Shown here: positions 46,132 to 59,524 of the stretch, one piece after another
How positions within the stretch are numbered: position 1 is the first letter of the stretch
Layout: every line of letters begins with the position of its first letter
DNA from: Miscanthus floridulus
Lineage: Eukaryota > Streptophyta > Magnoliopsida > Poales > Poaceae
NCBI RefSeq assembly: GCF_019320115.1
Contig: NC_089581.1
Location: 67,112,166-67,176,165 of the forward strand
Direction: 5' to 3'
DNA length: 64,000 nucleotides
Program-made: the position numbers and the translations under genes
The notes under the pieces: model-generated
What the model was told of the DNA's origin: nothing
What the model saw: only the letters and a program-made list of their open reading frames with translations
Database searches by the model: none

Positions 46132-46924
46132 CTACTTTCTATACTTATTTTTACAATAAATTTCACATTTTCTAAAATAATATATTTAAACAAAACTAAA
46201 ATTATTTATTTATCTAACTAAACCATGAAATATGTACTATGTATAATAGTAAAATACCAAACTATCAAGTGATTTTACTATTGTAAATCATCATGTGATT
46301 TTGAGCTAAAAATGACATAGAAATCATAATCAAATCCACCCTATCAAGTTACTTTCTATACTTATTTTTGCAAACTATTGTAAATTTCTCATTTCTAAAG
46401 TAATATATTAAAAAAAATAAAAATATTTATTTATCTAACTAAACCATGAAATGTACTACATATACTAGCAATACAAAACTATCAAGTGATTTTGATGAAC
46501 TAATTTAACTTTTGTTTATCCAAACATATATGCAAATCATCATGTGATTTTGAGCTAAAAATGACATAAAATCATAATAAAGTCCAACATATAAAGTTAC
46601 ACATGCATCTACATCGCAAAATGAGATAAGCTACTGATAAAACATAAGAGGAGTAAGTTTGTTACCTCTAAAATCGAAGAGCAACACCAATGGAAGGGGA
46701 GAGAGCAAGAACAACAGCAAGCTGAAGAACAGAGGCAGTGAGTTTGAATGGAATGGCTCGGGCTCGGGGAGGAAGAAATAAGATGGTCTATAGGCCGGGA
46801 TAATTAGTCCCGGTTAGGGGTCCAAACCGGGACTAAAGATTAATCTTTATTCCCGAGGCATCACCCAAACCGGGACTAAAGGAACAAATTGGGACATCGT
46901 TCTAAAGTCTGTTCTCTAATAGTG

Positions 46925-48322
46925 TAGACTACTGATATTGACATGCAGGGAAGTAATCATGCATCGATGCTGGCCTGAATCAGCTGTTTAATTTGATATG
47001 TTGATTAGTCTGATCGAGTTAGCTGCCTCCGTCTCCGTCAAGAAGATTCGCGCGGCAATGGACCATCAACTAACCCAAAAAGTTCCTTCCACATTATTGT
47101 TGACATACGGAAACCCTTGTTCGGTGTGCATGTGCTGTGGTTGAAGATCTAGCAACGGCAGATCACAAGCGAGAATTTGCATTGGTTGGTTCAATTTCAT
47201 TCACACATTCGTCAAACTGGACTAGCCTGAATAATTATTAAAATCATCCTAGCTATATATACTGTGAAAAATGATCAAGCACTCTACCACATTTCGCACC
47301 CTAACTTCTGATAAAGACACATACAATCTCAAATACAAGACAACATCCTACATCTCGCCTGACTAGTGAGGTCTAAAAGAACGTCATACCAGTCAAATAT
47401 TTCAGTTTAATTCGATTCTTTTAGTCAAGTCTAGAGTTCAAGCATGCTTATAAGTTCTTGTTTTCATTATAAAAGTCCTACTACCACCTAGTCGATTGGG
47501 TTCCATATGCTTTTTACATTATTTTCTCCATGTATTCAGCCCACTATTCGAAGTGGGCCATTGACATGGGCTTGGTTGTCTCCAATGTGGCCCATTTGGC
47601 AATGGCTACGCACGAAGAAAAAGAAAGAACAATAAAACTGCACCTCAGGTGCTGGAGCCTAGGACCTATCGATAGGAGGGTGGTGACTATATCACTGAGC
47701 TATGAAGCTATTTCTACATTATTGTTGCAGCTAGGACTACGAATGGAGTGTGCATCAGATATAAGTGCTATGGTGACCACACTAGAGAGAAGTCTGCTGC
47801 CCTACCACGTCAGCTAGCCGATAAGCCATTGGAACAACGTTATCAAGTGGTTTCTATGGTGATACCATCGGATAAATCCAGTGCATATTGGGTATAGGGG
47901 ATTGGGACCTCCTTGTTGCACCTCATAACTTTGGTGCATTCTTTAGTGCTTGCACTAGAGAGCCATGCTCTTTGGCTCTCCATTGTGGTCCAACACTACC
48001 TCTAGATTGTAACTCCAGTGCACCTCTCTGGTGACCATACTGGAAGTATACATCTAAGCCTTTCTTCACTACCTTGGATTATACCCACCATGAATCTCCA
48101 GCGAGCACCAGCAAGAGTTTTGTTGTCTTTCTCTAGTGCTTTATCAGGTGCCCATCTGAGTTGAAATCTTTGCCTCCTTTTCTCCTGGCTTCACTTATAT
48201 GATGTCTTGAGCTTCTTACTTGCCTAGGATCTTCAATGCTTATCTTTGATCTTCATTTGAGTTGTTGATTCCTCAATCTCCATGGTAGCCTTGCTCAAGT
48301 CCATCTCTTGCATCCAGAAGAC
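46925..48322. other. Intergenic DNA, no gene recognised
   Basis: A 95-codon frame at 47530-47817 has no recognisable domain and is not preceded by a convincing promoter. Part of 47830-48300 has the look of decayed retroelement sequence, but nothing definite can be named. Confidence 0.4.
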
Positions 48323-48325
48323 TAA

Positions 48326-48538
48326 GGGGGTGTTTGGATCAGGAGGCTAATAATTAGCCCATGTTTTTTCATACAAATTAGAAAGGATAAGTGTGGGCTA
48401 ATTCTGGGCTAATAAGAGCTAATAGGGGTTAATTGGTGGTTAGAGTCCATTAGCCCTATTATTAGCCCATAATTAGCTCATGTTTAATTCATTTTTACAA
48501 GATGGGATAATTTGTAGCCCTAGGATCCAAACAAACCC
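48326..48538. mobile_element. Tourist-like MITE (PIF/Harbinger), 213 bp
   Basis: Ends GGGGGTGTTTGGATC and GATCCAAACAAACCC with a TAA target duplication (48323-48325 and 48539-48541). The interior is AT-rich with GGCTAAT/ATTAGCCC palindromic parts. Confidence 0.85.
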
Positions 48539-48541
48539 TAA

Positions 48542-50090
48542 GTACCGTACCTTGTATACTAGCCAACATTGTTAGTCCTAATAGTTATATATGTTGTCAA
48601 TCAACCATTAACAGGGTCCAAGTTTCTTACACATGTATACCAAAATCACCATAACACATGTTACTACACCATGTTGATATACGCAAAATCCTATCACTAT
48701 GTTGCCACATCTTGTTCATTTTCTTGAAGCCCTTTTATTGGAAAAGATGAGGAGTTATGCAAAAAGAAAATTACCCATGTTTTGCATGTGACTTGACACA
48801 CTCTGCTTATATGATGTTTTTTCTAGATGTTAACATGTAAGGAGCTTCCCTACTAGATACACCCTTGTGGGTATATATGTTAAAAGAGACATATGAGTGC
48901 TACATCAAAGGTTCATCACCACTTAAGACAAATACTTGAATTCATATATTACACATTTGTTCATGGTTTTGGTTCTGAACAACTAATATAAAAGTCTTCT
49001 TGGGTTGGAATTGACATAATCAGTAATTTTAATATCTTTGTAGAATTGTAGTGGAATAAGTTATTAGTAACACTAAACTCTAAAATTGCAAAGCAAATTG
49101 TCACAAAGATTTTCACATACAACAATGACACTTAAGAGAATACTGATCTAATCTTTATTAAAAAGATGTGAATGTAGTGTGATGTGTCTTATGAGCAAAA
49201 GTAACAAAAAAGTTGATTAATTGAGATGGATCCCTAGTTTTTGTCTTGTAGATAGATGTTAATTGAATCAATATCTCCAAAATCTATAAAGCAGCCCTTC
49301 TAATGTATTTGCAAAATTAGACCACTGCACTTTAATCCTACCTCTCTTTTTTAAGGCGTGAAAAGCACAACTGTGTATTATGCGCTATGGAAGACTGTCT
49401 GGTATACCTACCTTGATCTATCTTGAGCTACTATATATGTGGAAAAATAATAATATAAGCACATGGTGTTATCGGTTAAAATAACTTGGGAAATGAAGCA
49501 CAAAATTGGTTCCGCGTCAGCTAAATCAACAACCTACACCACCGGAAGAGAACTCCAACAAGTATTCTGCGTACGACTATTAATGATGTTCTTAGGTACG
49601 ACCATTTTCTGAAGCGCTAACTCAAAATTACCTTCATGATGGGATGGAATTCAATCAAATGATCACAAAAGCACATGATCGTAGCAAAACATCATCCAAG
49701 CATGGCCTTGCACATTTCAATGATTGATTCAACAACCCATATATTCTTCTGGTTCTATTCATCCAAGATGATCAAGCAACGCCCCTAACTAACTAACTCA
49801 TCATCTGGGACTATCTAAGCTAGCTTAGCTGAATTTGTCAATAGCGGTGGATTACATAGACAAGTATGAGCCAACCCAAATAAATTACTATTTCTCATAG
49901 AGTAGTGGAACATTCATTACTAGGTCATGACCTGCATGGACTCGAAACCCTAAATTGTTTATTTACCGGATAGATTAAGAAGCAACTCCAATGGGCAAAA
50001 CTCGCTAGATAACAATAATTAGCTCCTGCAAGTTACTCCTGTTCAGAATGACAAATTAATATACTTTGATCAGGTAGAAGTCAAGTTTTG
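48542..50090. other. Intergenic DNA, no gene recognised
   Basis: AT-rich, with frequent stops in all frames and no supported gene or repeat end. Confidence 0.45.
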
Positions 50091-50106
50091 TACAGTTGGA
50101 TTAATA

Positions 50107-53100
50107 CAACAACAACAACAACAATAAAGCCTTTAAGTCCCAAACAAGTTGGGGTAGGCTAGAGTTGAAACCCAACAGAAGCAATCAAGGTTCAGGCACG
50201 TGAATAGCTGTCTTCCAAGCACTCCTATCTAAGGCTAAGTCTTTGGGTATATTCCATCCTTTCAAGTCTCCTTTTATTGCCTCTACCCAAGTCAACTTCG
50301 GTCTTCCTCTGCCTCTCTTCACGTTACTATCCTGACTTAGGATTCCACTATGCACCGGTGCATCTGGAGGTCTCCGTTGCACATGTCCAAACCATCTCAA
50401 CCGGTGTTGGACAACCTTTTCTTCAATTGGCGCTACCCCTAATCTCTCACGTATATCATCGTTCCGAACTCGATCCCTTCTTCTATGACCGCAAATCCAA
50501 CGCAACATATGCATTTCCGCGACACTTAGCTGTTGAATATGTCGTCTTTTCATAGGCTAACATTCTGCACCATACAACATAGCAGGTCTAATCGCCGTCC
50601 TATAAAACTTGCCTTTTAGCTTCTGTGGTACCCTTTTGTCACATAGGACACCAGACGCTTGCCGCCACTTCATCCACCCTGCTTTGATTCTATGGCTAAC
50701 ATCTTCATCAATATCCCCGTCCCTCTGTAGCATTGATCCTAAATATCGAAAGGTATCCTTCCTAGGCACTACTTGACCTTCCAAACTAACATCTTCCTCC
50801 TCCCGAGTAGTAGTGCCGAAGTCACATCTCATATACTTAGTTTTAGTTCTACTAAGTCTAAAACCTTTGGACTCCATAGTCTCCTGCCATAACTCCAGTT
50901 TCTGATTCACTCCTGTCCGGCTTTCATCAACTAGCACTACATCGTCCGCGAAAAGCATACACCAAGGGATGTCCCCTTGTATGTCCCTTGTGACCTCATC
51001 CATCACTAAAGCAAACAAATAAGGGCTCAAAGCTGACCCTTGATGTAGTCCTATCCTAATCGGGAAGTCATCCGTGTCTCCATCACTTGTTCTAACTCTA
51101 GTCACAACATTGCTGTACATGTCCTTAATGAGCCCGACGTACTTCGTTGGGACTTTATGTTTGTCCAACGCCCACCACATAACATTCCTTGGTATTTTAT
51201 CATAAGCCTTCTCCAAGTCAATAAAAACCATGTGTAGGTCCTTCTTCTTCTCCCTATACCGCTCCATAACTTGTCTTATTAAGAAAATGGCTTCTATGGT
51301 TGACCTTCCGGGCATGAAACCAAATTGGTTCATAGAGACCTGCGTTATTGCTCTCAAGCGAAGCTCGATAACTCTCTCCCATAGCTTCATAGTATGGCTC
51401 ATCAACTTAATTCCTCGGTAATTTGTACAACTTTGAATATCCCCTTTATTCTTGTAGATTGGTACCAATATACTTCTCCTCCACTCATCAAGCATCTTGT
51501 TCGATCGAAAAATATGGTTGAACAGCTTGATTAACCATACTACAGCTATGTCCCCGAGGCATCTCCACACCTCGATTGGGGTACCATCCGGTCCCATCGC
51601 CTTACCTCCTTTCATCCTTTTCAACGCCTCTCTGACCTCAGATTCTTGGATTCTCCGCACAAAGCGCCTATAGGTGTCATCAAAAGAGTCATCCAACTGA
51701 AAGGTTGTGTCCATATTCTCACCATTGAACAATTTGTCAAAATACTCTTGCCATCGATGTCGGATCTCATCCTCCTTTACCAAGAGATGCTCACTTTCAT
51801 CCTTAATGCACTTAACTTGGTTGAAGTCCCGTGTCTTTCTCTCACGAACCCTAGCCATCCTATAAATGTCCTTCTCTTCTTCCTTCGTACTCAAATGTTA
51901 GTAAAGATCCTCGTACGCTCTACCCTTTGCCACACTTACAGCTCGCTTTGTAGTCTTCTTTGCCACCTTATACTTCTCTATGTTGTCCACACTCCTGTCA
52001 TGGTACAAGCGTCTATAGCATTCTTTCTTCTCCTTAATAGCCCTTTGGACTTCCTCGTTCCACCACCAAGTATCTTTAGCCTCACGTCCCCTTTCTTTGG
52101 TTACTCCACACACCTCTGAGGCTACCTTCCGAATGTTGGTTGCCATCTTGTCCCACATATTGTTTATGTCGTCTTCTTCCTTCCAAGAGCCCCCTTTGAT
52201 AACCCTTTCCCTAAATACCTCTGACGTCTCCCCTTTCAGTTTCCACCACTTTGTTCTTTCAATCTTAGCTTGTTTATCCCTACGGGCACGCATCTGAAAA
52301 CGAAAATCTGCCACCAAAAGCTTATGTTGAGAAACAACACACTCCCCTGGTATCACCTTGCAATCCAAGCATGCTCGTTTGTCCTTTCTTCTTGCGAGGA
52401 CAAAGTCAATCTGACTACAGTGTTGTCCGCTACTGAAGGTCACTAGATGAGATTCTCTCTTTCTAAAGAAAGTGTTGGCTATCATCAGGTCAAAAGCTAC
52501 CGCGAATCTAGAGCTTCCTCCCCCTCCTGATTCCTACTACCATACCCAAAACCTTCATGAACTGCCTCGAAACCTGCGCTTGTAGTACCTACATGCCCAT
52601 TAAGATCTCCTCCTATAAAAAGCTTCTCACTACTAGGTATAGCTCTAACCAGGCCATCTAAGTCTTCCCAGAACTGTCTCTTAGCACTCTCGTCGAGGCC
52701 TACTTGGGGGACATACGCACTAATTACGTTCAAGACCATATCACCAACGACAAGCTTGACTAAGATAATCCTATCTCCTTGCCTTCTCACTCCCACCACA
52801 CCATTCTTGAGGCTCTTATCAATCAAAACTCCTACTCCATTTCTATTCGCGACTGTCCCTGTATACCAAAGCTTGAAACCTATATTGTCCACCTCCTTCG
52901 CCTTCTGACTCTTCCATTTAGTCTCTTGAACGCATAATATATTTACACGCCTCCTAGTCGTGGTATCAACTAATTCTCTTAACTTACCTGTAAGTGACCC
53001 TACATTCCAACTACCTAAACGGATCCTAGTTGGTTCGACTAGCTTCCTTACCCTTCGCACCCATCAACTCTGATGCGAAGACCCTTGCTCATTTTTCACT

Positions 53101-53418
53101 ACACCCGGGCGCCGATGTAGCGCGCCACTAAGGAAGCGACGACCCGATCCTTGGTTACTTGACACCATGCCCAGATCACGACACGGCGCGTCACAGGGGT
53201 GACGACCCGGCCCTTGCCCATTTAACACCATACCCGGGTTCCGATATGGCGCGTCGCTAAGAGGGTTACGCCCCAACGATTTTCTTTCGGGTTTCATCTC
53301 CATTTAAGTGGCTAAGTTTTTTCATTGGCTCGCCACGCCTAACATAACCCTCCTCCTTTACCAGGGCTTGGGACCTGCTATGCTGGGACACCAAAGACGC
53401 CCCACCATAGGCGGAGTT
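50107..53418 (-). mobile_element. RTE-type LINE, full length
   Basis: The 3' end on the minus strand carries a (TTG)n tail (plus-strand CAACAACAACAACAA at 50107-50125), the hallmark of RTE-clade LINEs. A 16-bp duplication TACAGTTGGATTAATA flanks it (50091-50106 and 53419-53434). The GC-rich 5' region (53064-53418) precedes an endonuclease-reverse transcriptase frame. The length of about 3.3 kb agrees with plant RTE elements. Confidence 0.92.
50185..53060 (-). pseudogene. LINE ORF: AP endonuclease and reverse transcriptase
   Basis: On the minus strand from 53060. The AP-like endonuclease contains NILCVQETKW (Glu), AYVPQVG and FIGGDLNGHVG, and its end CSQIDFVLARR; CVVSQHKLLVADF follows it. The reverse transcriptase contains GPDGTPIEVW, NYRGIKLM, FGFMPGRST, VFIDLEKAYDKIPR and the catalytic LFADDVVLV (about 50960). 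A C-terminal part with RWFGHVQRR ends at 50185. Three breaks: a frameshift near 52500 within the endonuclease, a TAA at about 51896 and a TAG at about 50554. Otherwise the protein is well preserved, suggesting a fairly recent copy. The enzyme nicks target DNA and primes cDNA synthesis there. Confidence 0.92.
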
Positions 53419-53434
53419 TACAGTTGGATTAATA

Positions 53435-54139
53435 ATTAATCAAATTATATATGAGTTTAGGACTTAAAACTTGTATCGGTAGATTTGTGTTCGTAGTGCC
53501 TTTAAGATAACATCAATTTTTTTTAGCAATAGACATATATTGTAAGATAAATTATGGGTCACAATCTATTTTGTTTGATCAAAATGCGCTTATCATTTCT
53601 GAACGGATGGAGTAACGGCTGGGCGTGGACTGATGGGTTAAGGTAGGTACAACTTACAACATGATGCATGTATCAGTGACGGTGACACATCTCCTCGGTA
53701 GCCACCAACGAAACAAATTGATGTTCATTCCGGAGCGGTTGCGATGTTGATCAGAGTTTGAATGAACTAATGTGGAACGAATTCGGGTTAGTTGATAGTT
53801 CGTTGCTAACCTATATATTATATAGGCTAATCATTAGCATATGAAAACGTAGATAAATTAAATTAAAGCAATTGTCCATGATTAATTCCATCTCCAAAGT
53901 CAGGCCTTGGAGCTTAGCTAGTATCGTCGTGCACGAGGCGTCTGCAACTGCATGCATGTGCTTTTGCTTCGATGGAACACGGCCGAATTTCATCTGCTCT
54001 GACTATGCACTCTGACGCGCGCAAGGCACGACCATCATTCCCTAATCGATCGATATCCCCATGGCCCCACCGTACCTATCGTGTGAGTTGTCGATCTCTT
54101 TCCTCCAGTTTGCCCCTTCACAGCTAGCTAGATCATCCA
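53435..54139. other. Upstream region of EXPA gene 3
   Basis: No coding sequence is supported. A stretch near 53560-53620 (GAACGGATGGAGTAAC) recalls the end of a grass MITE, but its partner end was not found. Confidence 0.4.
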
Positions 54140-54148
54140 CTATTTAAG
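54140..54148 (+). promoter_or_regulatory. TATA box of EXPA gene 3
   Basis: CTATTTAAG followed by CACTG, as in gene 1, about 105 bp before the start codon. Confidence 0.7.
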
Positions 54149-54930
54149 CACTGGCCTGCGCCAACTCCATGCATCCCGTCTCATCGCATAAGTCCAGAAC
54201 ACGTACGGTTGATCCCTCCATTGCCAATCCACCTCGACCGTAGTCGTGAAAATGAAGAGGCCCCTGATTTTGTGCATAGCCTTCTCAGCGTGCCTAGCGC
54301 TCGCTGCCGCGGGCTGGTCTTCCGGCACCGCCACGTTCTACGGCGGACCCGACGGCTCCGGCACCATGGGTAAGCAATCCCTTAATAATTATCCATTGCA
54401 TCCATTTTGCCGCAAGAGCTACACGCACATTTTGCTAACCACGTACGCGCATGCACGTACCAATGCAGGTGGCGCGTGCGGGTACGACAACCTGTACAAC
54501 GCCGGGTACGGCGTCAACAACGCGGCGCTGAGCTCAACGCTGTTCAACGACGGCGCGTCGTGCGGGCAGTGCTACCTCATCACCTGCGACACGTCACGTC
54601 CACTAGTAGAGAACAGAGCTTTGATCCTCGGTCAAAATGGGCTCTAGTCCCGGAATTTTTTGCGCCCGGGACTAGAGATACCTTTAGTCCCGGTTGGTGG
54701 CTCCAACCGGGACTAAAGGTCCCTGCCCAACTGCTACTGCGCCAGACAGAGGTGGCAGGGACCTTTAGTCCCGGTTGGAGCCACCAACCGGGACTAAAGG
54801 TATACTTTTACTTCCGGTTGGTGGCTCCAACCGGGAGTAAAGGTCTACTCCCGGGCCGTGGCTGCGCCCGGGGTTGGAAAGTTACCTTTAGTCCCGGTTG
54901 GATCCATCAACCGGGACTAAATGTTCTCCC

Positions 54931-54939
54931 TTTATAAAT
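54931..54939 (+). promoter_or_regulatory. TATA box at the CACTA-3 promoter end
   Basis: TTTATAAAT just inside the last subterminal repeat, followed by a pyrimidine-rich leader. Likely promoter of the element's remaining transcription unit. Confidence 0.55.
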
Positions 54940-55094
54940 CGGCTATCTCCTCCTTCCTCCCCGAGCCCGAGCTCAGCACATTTTGAAGCTCACAGCAGTA
55001 GTGTTCTTGCTTCCTTCCTCCCTCCATTGTTCCTCCATCCATTCTTCGATTCCTCCATCGATTTCTTCGATTCCTCCGTCGATTCTTCAGTTGT

Positions 55095-55426
55095 AAAGGT
55101 TACCAATCTCATACTCTTATTTTTCACCATTTTCTTATGCCATTTTGTTCACTATATATATTTATGGTTCTTTATTGTGGTTTTTTTCATTTGTAAGCAA
55201 TTTGAGCTCAAAATCACTTCAAGCTTGCATATTTACATGAAAGAAGGTTAAAGTATATATAAAGGTTACCAATCTCATACTCTCATTTTTCACCATTTTC
55301 TTATGCCATTTTGTTCACTATATATATTTATGGTTCTTTATTGTGTTTTTTTTCATTTGTAAGCAATTTGAGCTCAAAATCACTTCAAGCTTGCATATTT
55401 ACATGAAAGAAGGTTAAAGTATATAT
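55095..55426 (+). repeat. 166-bp tandem duplication in CACTA-3
   Basis: Two almost identical units beginning AAAGGTTACCAATCTCATAC at 55095 and 55261. Confidence 0.9.
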
Positions 55427-55466
55427 AAATATAAACTTAGAAAATAGTTAGAAAATTATAGCAAAT

Positions 55467-55920
55467 CCGTACTAGTTGAACTTGCGAACCGTGTTCAGCT
55501 CGGCGAGCATGTTCTCTGCTGAGCGGTAACGGACGTCAAGGAGGAGCTTTGATTCTACGAGGGAGAGCGACAACGGTCGTGGAAGACCGTGTTCCCTTCC
55601 TCGTAGAATCGGAGCTCTTCCTTGACCAAGTACGGTGCCGTCCGGTGGAGAAATGCTCGCCGAGATGATCACATAAGAAAGGTCAACTAGTACGGATGGT
55701 TATTTATTCACATGTCCTGATATTGTCGCAGTAGTCTGTCAATCACCGTACCTAAACGTAGTATATATAAATAAAAACTTAGAAAATAGTTAGAAAATTA
55801 TAGAAAATCCGTACTAGTTGAACTAGCGGACCGTGTTCATTTCGGCGAGCATGTTCTCTGCCGAGCGGTAACGGACGTCAAGGAGGAGCTTTGATTCTAC
55901 GAGGGAGAGCGGCAACGGTT
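55467..55920 (+). repeat. Foldback (55467-55695) and half foldback (55809-55920) in CACTA-3
   Basis: The complete unit starts CCGTACTAGTTGAACTTGC and ends CAACTAGTACGG, pairing over about 105 bp on each side. It is the same family as the array in CACTA-1 and in the same orientation relative to the element's genes. The second copy stops at its loop (CGGCAACGG) and is joined to TnpA intron sequence, so a deletion breakpoint lies at the loop. Confidence 0.9.
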
Positions 55921-55929
55921 TATGTTTTG

Positions 55930-58900
55930 TAGCCCTCTGGATCGACATCAACAACTACAACGAAGAGTAAAAATGTTCGAGGTCCCAAAAAGCCATTGGA
56001 GGGTCGCTTCATCATCTCGGAGTTCAATGTGGATACAGGAGAACCGGGGGGGCCGAATAAAATGAAATTTGTGCATCACTGTGGTTACCTTGTACGGGAC
56101 CGGCTCCCGATTAGTACCTGTGAATGAAAGAAGAAGACCAATGCTCCTCATATCAGTTTGGTCTCCGATCGTGACAAGGCGTTAATTTGGAATGATGTCT
56201 TGGTACATTTCACGCTCCAAATAGATGGTTATGATGATATAATAGATGGTGATGAATTGAAGGAGCGAGTTAGGGATTGGGCAATGAAGAAGATGGCCAC
56301 CCAGTTTCAGACTTGGAAGAAATACCTATACACAACGTATGTCAAGAAGAACATAGCACCAGATTTTATTGTCCCAGGCCCGATCTCAAAGCAGAGGCCC
56401 TATTGGGATGAGTTTGTACAGTACAAGACTTCGGAAGAGGGTGTGAGTCGGGTGATAAAGAACCAACATAATGCCCAACAGAAGACATACCACCATACCT
56501 TGGGATCAGGTGGCTACCCGACTGCCATTAAGAAGTGGAACAAAATGGAAGCAGACCTTCTTGCCAAGGGTATCAGACCAGAATCACTCGAGTGGGGAGA
56601 ACGTGCAAAGAATTGATTTTTCGCTCATGGGGGAACACTAGACCAGGAGACAGGGAAGTGCGTTTATGGCGCAAGACTGTAAGAAGCAGTAGAAAGATTG
56701 TTTTATGCTCAGAGAGCTACTGCTAGTGGTGCGTTCAGGCCCAATAGAGAGAAGGATGAGCTGACATACGCCATTGGGACTATTGAACATGGTGGCCGAA
56801 CTAGAGGCAAAGGAAGTGTCTCGTGGGAGCATAGATTCCCTCAGGACAGACCTTCCTACAGAAGTCGCCAGAGAAAGAAGGAAGAAGAGGCACAGTAGCT
56901 CCAGAGGTTGGAGGAAGCGGTGCGTGAAGCACAGGAGCGGGAAAAAAACCTTGAAGTGAGAATGCAGGAGGAAATCAGAAGGCAAGTGCAAATAGCAATG
57001 AGTGCAAGCAAGCAGGCATCAGAGCCAGGAATCAACATTAGCCAATCTATTTAGTTGAAAAGCAGCTGCGCTTCCACGGAGATACCAAATCAAGGGGAGA
57101 CAGGACTGCGCTTCCCTATGGATGACGTCACTAAACCTTGTACAACGTGTGAGCTACACATTTCGAAGGAGAATTCAACAATCAAGGTGGCTATCGGTCT
57201 TGTTAATCCTATCGACCGAACTAAGACACCAAGGATTCATAGGAATATAATCCAAGAAGGATATGCTACCATCTCGGTAGATAAAGCTGAAAAAGGGTTT
57301 AGTGATTTGCCTCTTGACATTCCTGGAGGTGATGACGAGAAGACTCTAGGAGAAGCGGAGAAGACATTCATTCTATGGCGCAAGCGCTACATCATCATTC
57401 CAGGGATGTCGGCTCCACCTCCTCCTGAACTACCTCACCATAGGTACGTGCGGATGAAAACACTACATTATTAATTTGTATTGGCTTAAATAATTAACAA
57501 TTTGCTCATAATAATATGTCATTCCTTTTTTTGTAGCAGATCCTCCCCCAACCTAAATCCAATTGTTCAATCGCCAGATCATCATAGTGCTCTGTACGAT
57601 GACATTGTGTTGGAAGACGAGGCTGCATCCACACCATCTCCAAGGAGGTCTCCAATGCCGCAGCCGCCACCTCCAAGGAGGTCTCCAACGCTGCTGCCAA
57701 CACCTCCAAGGAGGTCTCCAACGCCTCCCCCGCCCCCGCCTACCAAGAAGCCTAGCAAGAGGCCAGCCCCTCAAACGAAGAACCAGTCCCCGCCTGCAAA
57801 GAAAGCCACCGTGAAATCAAGGGCTATTCCCAAAATAATATCTGAAGAGAAGGAAGAAGAAACTGATGCATATAAAAAAGACATGTCTAGATTCTATGAC
57901 AAACTTAAAATGAATCAAGAAGCAAGGAGAAACCCGGAGAAACCGTACTTCTTCGTAGTTCCAGATATTCTAAGAAAAAAGGTGACTTCTTACCAGCAAC
58001 AACAGCGGGAATCTCGTAAGCCGTCCAAATCAACATTATCAGACTATGACCGCACTCTCACCAAGTCAATTGAGGCGGCACAGAAAAAGAAGCGGGCAGG
58101 GAAAGGAGTTGCCCAACTCGGACAACAAGCGCACCAATCAATCCCCCCGCTAGTTGTTGGTAATGAATATGGTTTGAATTTAGGATTAATGCATCAGGCA
58201 AACATACCTACAGATGTCGATTTGGATCACCTTGGTGAATTTCTTGATGAGACTGGTCTCGACCTTTACCAGATATTTGGTGATGGAAACATTGAGAGTG
58301 TGGCGGAGGTTGATATTTGGAAGAAAAAATTTGTACTAGGCCAGAGTCTATACAACCCTCAAGCCTTATCTGATCTAGGAACGCAAATGTACCTGCTAAA
58401 CAAGTGGTACATGCAGGCGTCTACTAGTGGAGACTTCTGCGTTGGTGTCAGAATTAGAGACGAACATTGGTTCCGTGGCGATGATGTTATGTATGTTGAC
58501 TTTGCAAAATTTCATCAACTATGCCACCTGACCTCTCTGGACAAAGTTATCATTAGCTGCTATTGCCTGTAAGTAATAATTCTTTCGATCTATTATTAAA
58601 CTCATCATATGTGTGTATATGCATATCAATTATCCTAACAAGTACTATATATATGCAGATTTACAATGACAGAGCTCAAAAAGGAAGGCTGCAATGAAAT
58701 TAGTTTTATTGATCCCCATATAGTATTCAAAGACCCAATTACTTCAAAGACTAATTGGAAGTCTGAGTCAGAGAGTAATCTCATGAACTTCTTAGTGAAC
58801 CAACGCCACAAGAAGGATATACTCTTTCCCTATAACTTCAAGTGAGTGTTAATCATGTCGATCATATCCTTAATGGCTCATATGTTGATTCTAGTTAATT

Positions 58901-59459
58901 AATGAGTGTTATGCGTTATATCCTATAAACGCATGCAGCAATCACTGGATATTGATGGACATCGATCTGGTGAAAAGTCACTTGATAATCTATGACTCGA
59001 TGAGAAAACCACAACAAGACTACCAAGATATAATAGATATTATCCAGAGGTAATTTTGGGATCTCTAGCAACTATATATACACACAAACATGATGATTAA
59101 CTATATCTGATGACGTGGCAAATTTTTTATTGGGCAGTGTTTGGAAAACCTTTATTGAGAAGCAACACATGGAAAAATGCAAAGCGCCACTGAATGTAAT
59201 CCCTTTGAAAGTAAGTCCCCTGAATTGCATTATCTTTATTAATTAAACATATAACTTTCACCGGATCACCAGATTGGATGACAAATCTTTTTCTCGTAAA
59301 GTGGTGTCTGAGGCAGGAACAGGGGAACAATTACTGTGGTTACTATGTTTGCAAGTTTATCAAGGTGCTCTCCTAAAGAACTCCTACAGAGAGACTCAAA
59401 GTACGTTAAAAATACACTATATATTCATTTAATTATTATTATTGATTGTGTTACTATGT

Positions 59460-59524
<65 letters not shown>

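Larger units (their letters stand above)
35891..46924 (-). mobile_element. CACTA-2, 11.0 kb, most complete copy
   Basis: Ends CACTACTACAGGATGG (35891) and TGTTCTCTAATAGTG (46924), with the 3-bp duplication TAG (35888-35890 and 46925-46927). Subterminal repeats lie at 35930-36125 and 46800-46880, and an internal cluster at 41824-42050. Minus-strand order from the right: GRF gene, TnpD, internal repeat cluster, TnpA-Ulp1. It is closely related to CACTA-1 along its length and in the same orientation. It has TnpD but no foldback array. Each gene carries stop codons. Confidence 0.93.

Noticed and set aside
47530..47817. 95-residue open frame
   Set aside because: No recognisable domain, no paralogue and no splice or promoter context; chance is likely.
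51646..52119. 157-residue plus-strand frame inside the LINE
   Set aside because: It is antisense to the endonuclease/reverse transcriptase frame, which has clear catalytic motifs.
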